A stretch of DNA of 64,000 nucleotides from Candidatus Poribacteria bacterium (GTDB lineage Bacteria; Poribacteria; WGA-4E; WGA-3G). The notes under the pieces were generated by a model that saw nothing but the letters and a program-made list of their open reading frames with translations, ran no database searches and had not been told where the DNA came from. Made by a program: the position numbers and the translations under genes. The first letter of the stretch is position 1. Every line of letters starts with the position of its first letter. The stretch lies in the NCBI GenBank assembly GCA_022822085.1, contig JAJECK010000096.1:32584-96583 (forward strand). The letters run 5' to 3'. Below are positions 62,493 to 64,000 of the stretch, one piece after another.

Positions 62493-64000
62493 TTATTTCT
62501 TACCTTTGATCTTTATATCCTCTTTTTCCAGAATAGCGTTGACAACAAGAGGTAAGAACTGATTATTAGCACCTAATGCGATCCATCTTTTTGAAAAGAA
62601 ATCCAGTGCAACAGGTGTGTTCGCTTCGTTAGTAGCAACATTTTTTCTGAGCCAATTTGTGTAGGTCAGCGGATCCCCGTTGTGCCACTTCTGGAAAGTA
62701 CCTTCCTGCGTGGAACGTAAGCCTATCCAAAAGAACTTTCGATTAGTAAAACGAGATTCTAACCATTTCTGTTCGTCTTCATCATTTATGGTAACGAGGT
62801 ATGCATTTTCTGCATCAGCTTTGGCTTTAGCATCATCCCAACTATCACATTGAATTCTTCTGTAAGCGTGACCATTTTCAGGATTGACTGACCATTTTGA
62901 TTGGAGTGCTTTCAAATGCTTCTCATGTTTTTTCTTTTGTTTCTCTATGTTTTTTAGTCTGAAAACAAGCTTATCGTATCTTTGTCCTTGTTCCAAACGA
63001 AACCATCGTGATTTTGATGTTGCTCCACCATATTCCACGTTAACTGCATATTCAGTTTCTGGTTCTGGTAAATTTCTCAAATACTCTACAAAGTAACCTT
63101 GAGAATCTGTTGTAGTAAATGTGCTTAATGTGCTGGATATTACACTATCTGTAAAGAAGTATAGGAATGTCTCACGGAGACGTTGTTTAATGACTAAATT
63201 GACCTGGGAGGACGCTAAGGGTGTACCATCTCTTAGAAGTATTCTCCCCCTAATTCGTATGGGTGGAGGTTTCACTGTTACAACGATGTCTTGAAGTGGT
63301 ATATGTTCTTCAACAGCAAAGGTAATTTTACCAAACCAGTCTGGTCTATATGGTTGGACTCCAGGTGGATATAAGGTCACATCTCCAATTTTGAGTGATG
63401 TAATAGAATAATCAGCACCCCCTTCTGGTAGTAGCACGAATTGTGATTGGCCAGGATTAATGTTGGTAAAAGTAAATGCACCTTGTTTATCGGTTGTTAC
63501 TTGCTTCCATTCAGTTATTGGTTTTGGTTGGTTATCTTGGTTGCGTTCTAAAGGTTTAATGGTGAGTGTAAGTCCAGGAATAATTTCGCCACTACTGTCT
63601 ATGACTCTACCTGAGATAGATGTTGCGCCTTCTTGAGAGATATTCTTAACTTGTGCAACACTGTCTGCATCGTTATGCGATGTGTCTGCAGTTGGTGCAC
63701 TTGGCTTATTTGCAGCATCACTGTTTTTTGATGGAACATCTGGTCGTCCTATTTGGTTTCGTATAGCTGGTTTCTCAGGTGAATCGATAACCTGTTTGGC
63801 ATCTGTGATTTCAATCGTCTGTTTAGAATCTGCGTTTACACTGAATGGTTGTTGAAAACGGATGAGTTGCTTTGCTCCAATACCAATGAGTAGAAAAACT
63901 ACAATTGCAGATGCTGAGGATACTACCCACGGCATCACAGGTTTGTTTGCTGAAGGTGCTGCCGGTGATAGGTTAGAGATTCTTTTCATGATATTCTCAG
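62493..64000 (-). CDS. Membrane-anchored carboxypeptidase-regulatory-like/C-type-lectin protein, probably a partial ECF-sigma fusion
   Basis: From the ATG at 63989 this gives 498 residues, but the frame is open past it to the window edge (residues ENI precede MKRI). A membrane helix lies at about 23-42 (VVSSASAIVVFLLIGIGAKQ). A Pro/Ser/Asp-rich stalk follows, then regulatory-like beta domains (ISGRVIDSSGEIIPGLTLTI, IRGRILLRDGTPLASSQVNL). The C-terminal C-type lectin-like domain has YLVTINDEDEQKWLESRFTN, FFWIGLRSTQEGTFQKWHNG and LTYTNWLR. From memory, related proteins in Poribacteria carry an ECF sigma factor upstream in frame (an ENIM..I..PAAPS..KP.MPW junction); this is inference. It resembles the previous protein in its C-terminal half. 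Confidence 0.7.
   Translation of the reverse strand, partial: ENIMKRISNLSPAAPSANKPVMPWVVSSASAIVVFLLIGIGAKQLIRFQQPFSVNADSKQTIEITDAKQVIDSPEKPAIRNQIGRPDVPSKNSDAANKPSAPTADTSHNDADSVAQVKNISQEGATSISGRVIDSSGEIIPGLTLTIKPLERNQDNQPKPITEWKQVTTDKQGAFTFTNINPGQSQFVLLPEGGADYSITSLKIGDVTLYPPGVQPYRPDWFGKITFAVEEHIPLQDIVVTVKPPPIRIRGRILLRDGTPLASSQVNLVIKQRLRETFLYFFTDSVISSTLSTFTTTDSQGYFVEYLRNLPEPETEYAVNVEYGGATSKSRWFRLEQGQRYDKLVFRLKNIEKQKKKHEKHLKALQSKWSVNPENGHAYRRIQCDSWDDAKAKADAENAYLVTINDEDEQKWLESRFTNRKFFWIGLRSTQEGTFQKWHNGDPLTYTNWLRKNVATNEANTPVALDFFSKRWIALGANNQFLPLVVNAILEKEDIKIKGKK

Noticed and set aside
1..64000. tRNA or rRNA genes
   Set aside because: I found no cloverleaf-like T-arm sequences or rRNA-like stretches on either strand by eye; a tRNA scan would be decisive.

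Overview
The window looks like a chromosomal segment from an uncultured Gram-negative bacterium with AT-rich DNA and many gene remnants and small repeats. It carries lpxA and a fused lpxC-fabZ (lipid A synthesis), tandem Uma2 nucleases, WD40 lipoproteins, several proteins with a formylglycine-generating-enzyme-like (SUMF1) domain, a phytanoyl-CoA dioxygenase, a GH95 fucosidase and C-type-lectin/carboxypeptidase-regulatory surface proteins. That mix is what I would expect from 'Candidatus Poribacteria' (sponge symbionts) or a close relative. The assignment is inference from gene content, not a database match.

Layout. 1-3.9 kb: the start of a phytanoyl-CoA dioxygenase gene, an epimerase, a higBA toxin-antitoxin pair, three decayed copies of the dioxygenase 5' end, and a seven-bladed WD40 lipoprotein. 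4-10 kb: two Uma2 genes, each followed by a copied lpxA 3' tail, then lpxA, lpxC-fabZ, mltG and ruvX. 10-15.2 kb: a solitary DNA methyltransferase, a PspA-like protein, an ABC-2 exporter whose permease gene is bracketed by inverted repeat elements, and a gamma-carbonic anhydrase. 15.2-23.2 kb: repeats, a broken WD40 gene, a Gfo/Idh/MocA oxidoreductase, an E2 acyltransferase with two subunit-binding domains, a dockerin-thioredoxin gene with an in-frame TGA exactly at the first active-site Cys, a BatA/VWA membrane protein and a LamG protein. 23.2-34 kb: nested repeats, GH95, and four paralogues joining a degenerate J-like domain to an FGE-like domain, with DUF2971, an unknown gene and a nuclease gene between them. 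34-42.4 kb: a DUF4350/DUF4129/membrane-protein operon, AlkD, a heterodimeric ABC exporter (one half probably starts at AUU) and a possible immunity-like protein. 42.6-50 kb: gnd, a HAD hydrolase, a D-2-hydroxyacid dehydrogenase, an orphan HicB and two AAA-ATPase/PD-(D/E)XK paralogues. 50-56 kb: a nitrate assimilation operon on the minus strand. 56-64 kb: SDR, an Rpn-family remnant, a dipeptide epimerase, a two-amidase-domain lipoprotein and two lectin-type surface proteins, the last running off the right edge.

The best-integrated unit is nitrate assimilation. A sigma-54-like -24/-12 promoter precedes a NasT-like ANTAR regulator. The regulator is followed by a leader with two hexaloop hairpins (A at loop position 1, G at position 4), the second overlapping an intrinsic terminator, and then by nirA, narK and nasA. 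This is a complete ANTAR antitermination switch readable from sequence. The most novel candidate is the thioredoxin-like gene at 19.3-19.9 kb, which could be a UxxC selenoprotein or a recent nonsense pseudogene.
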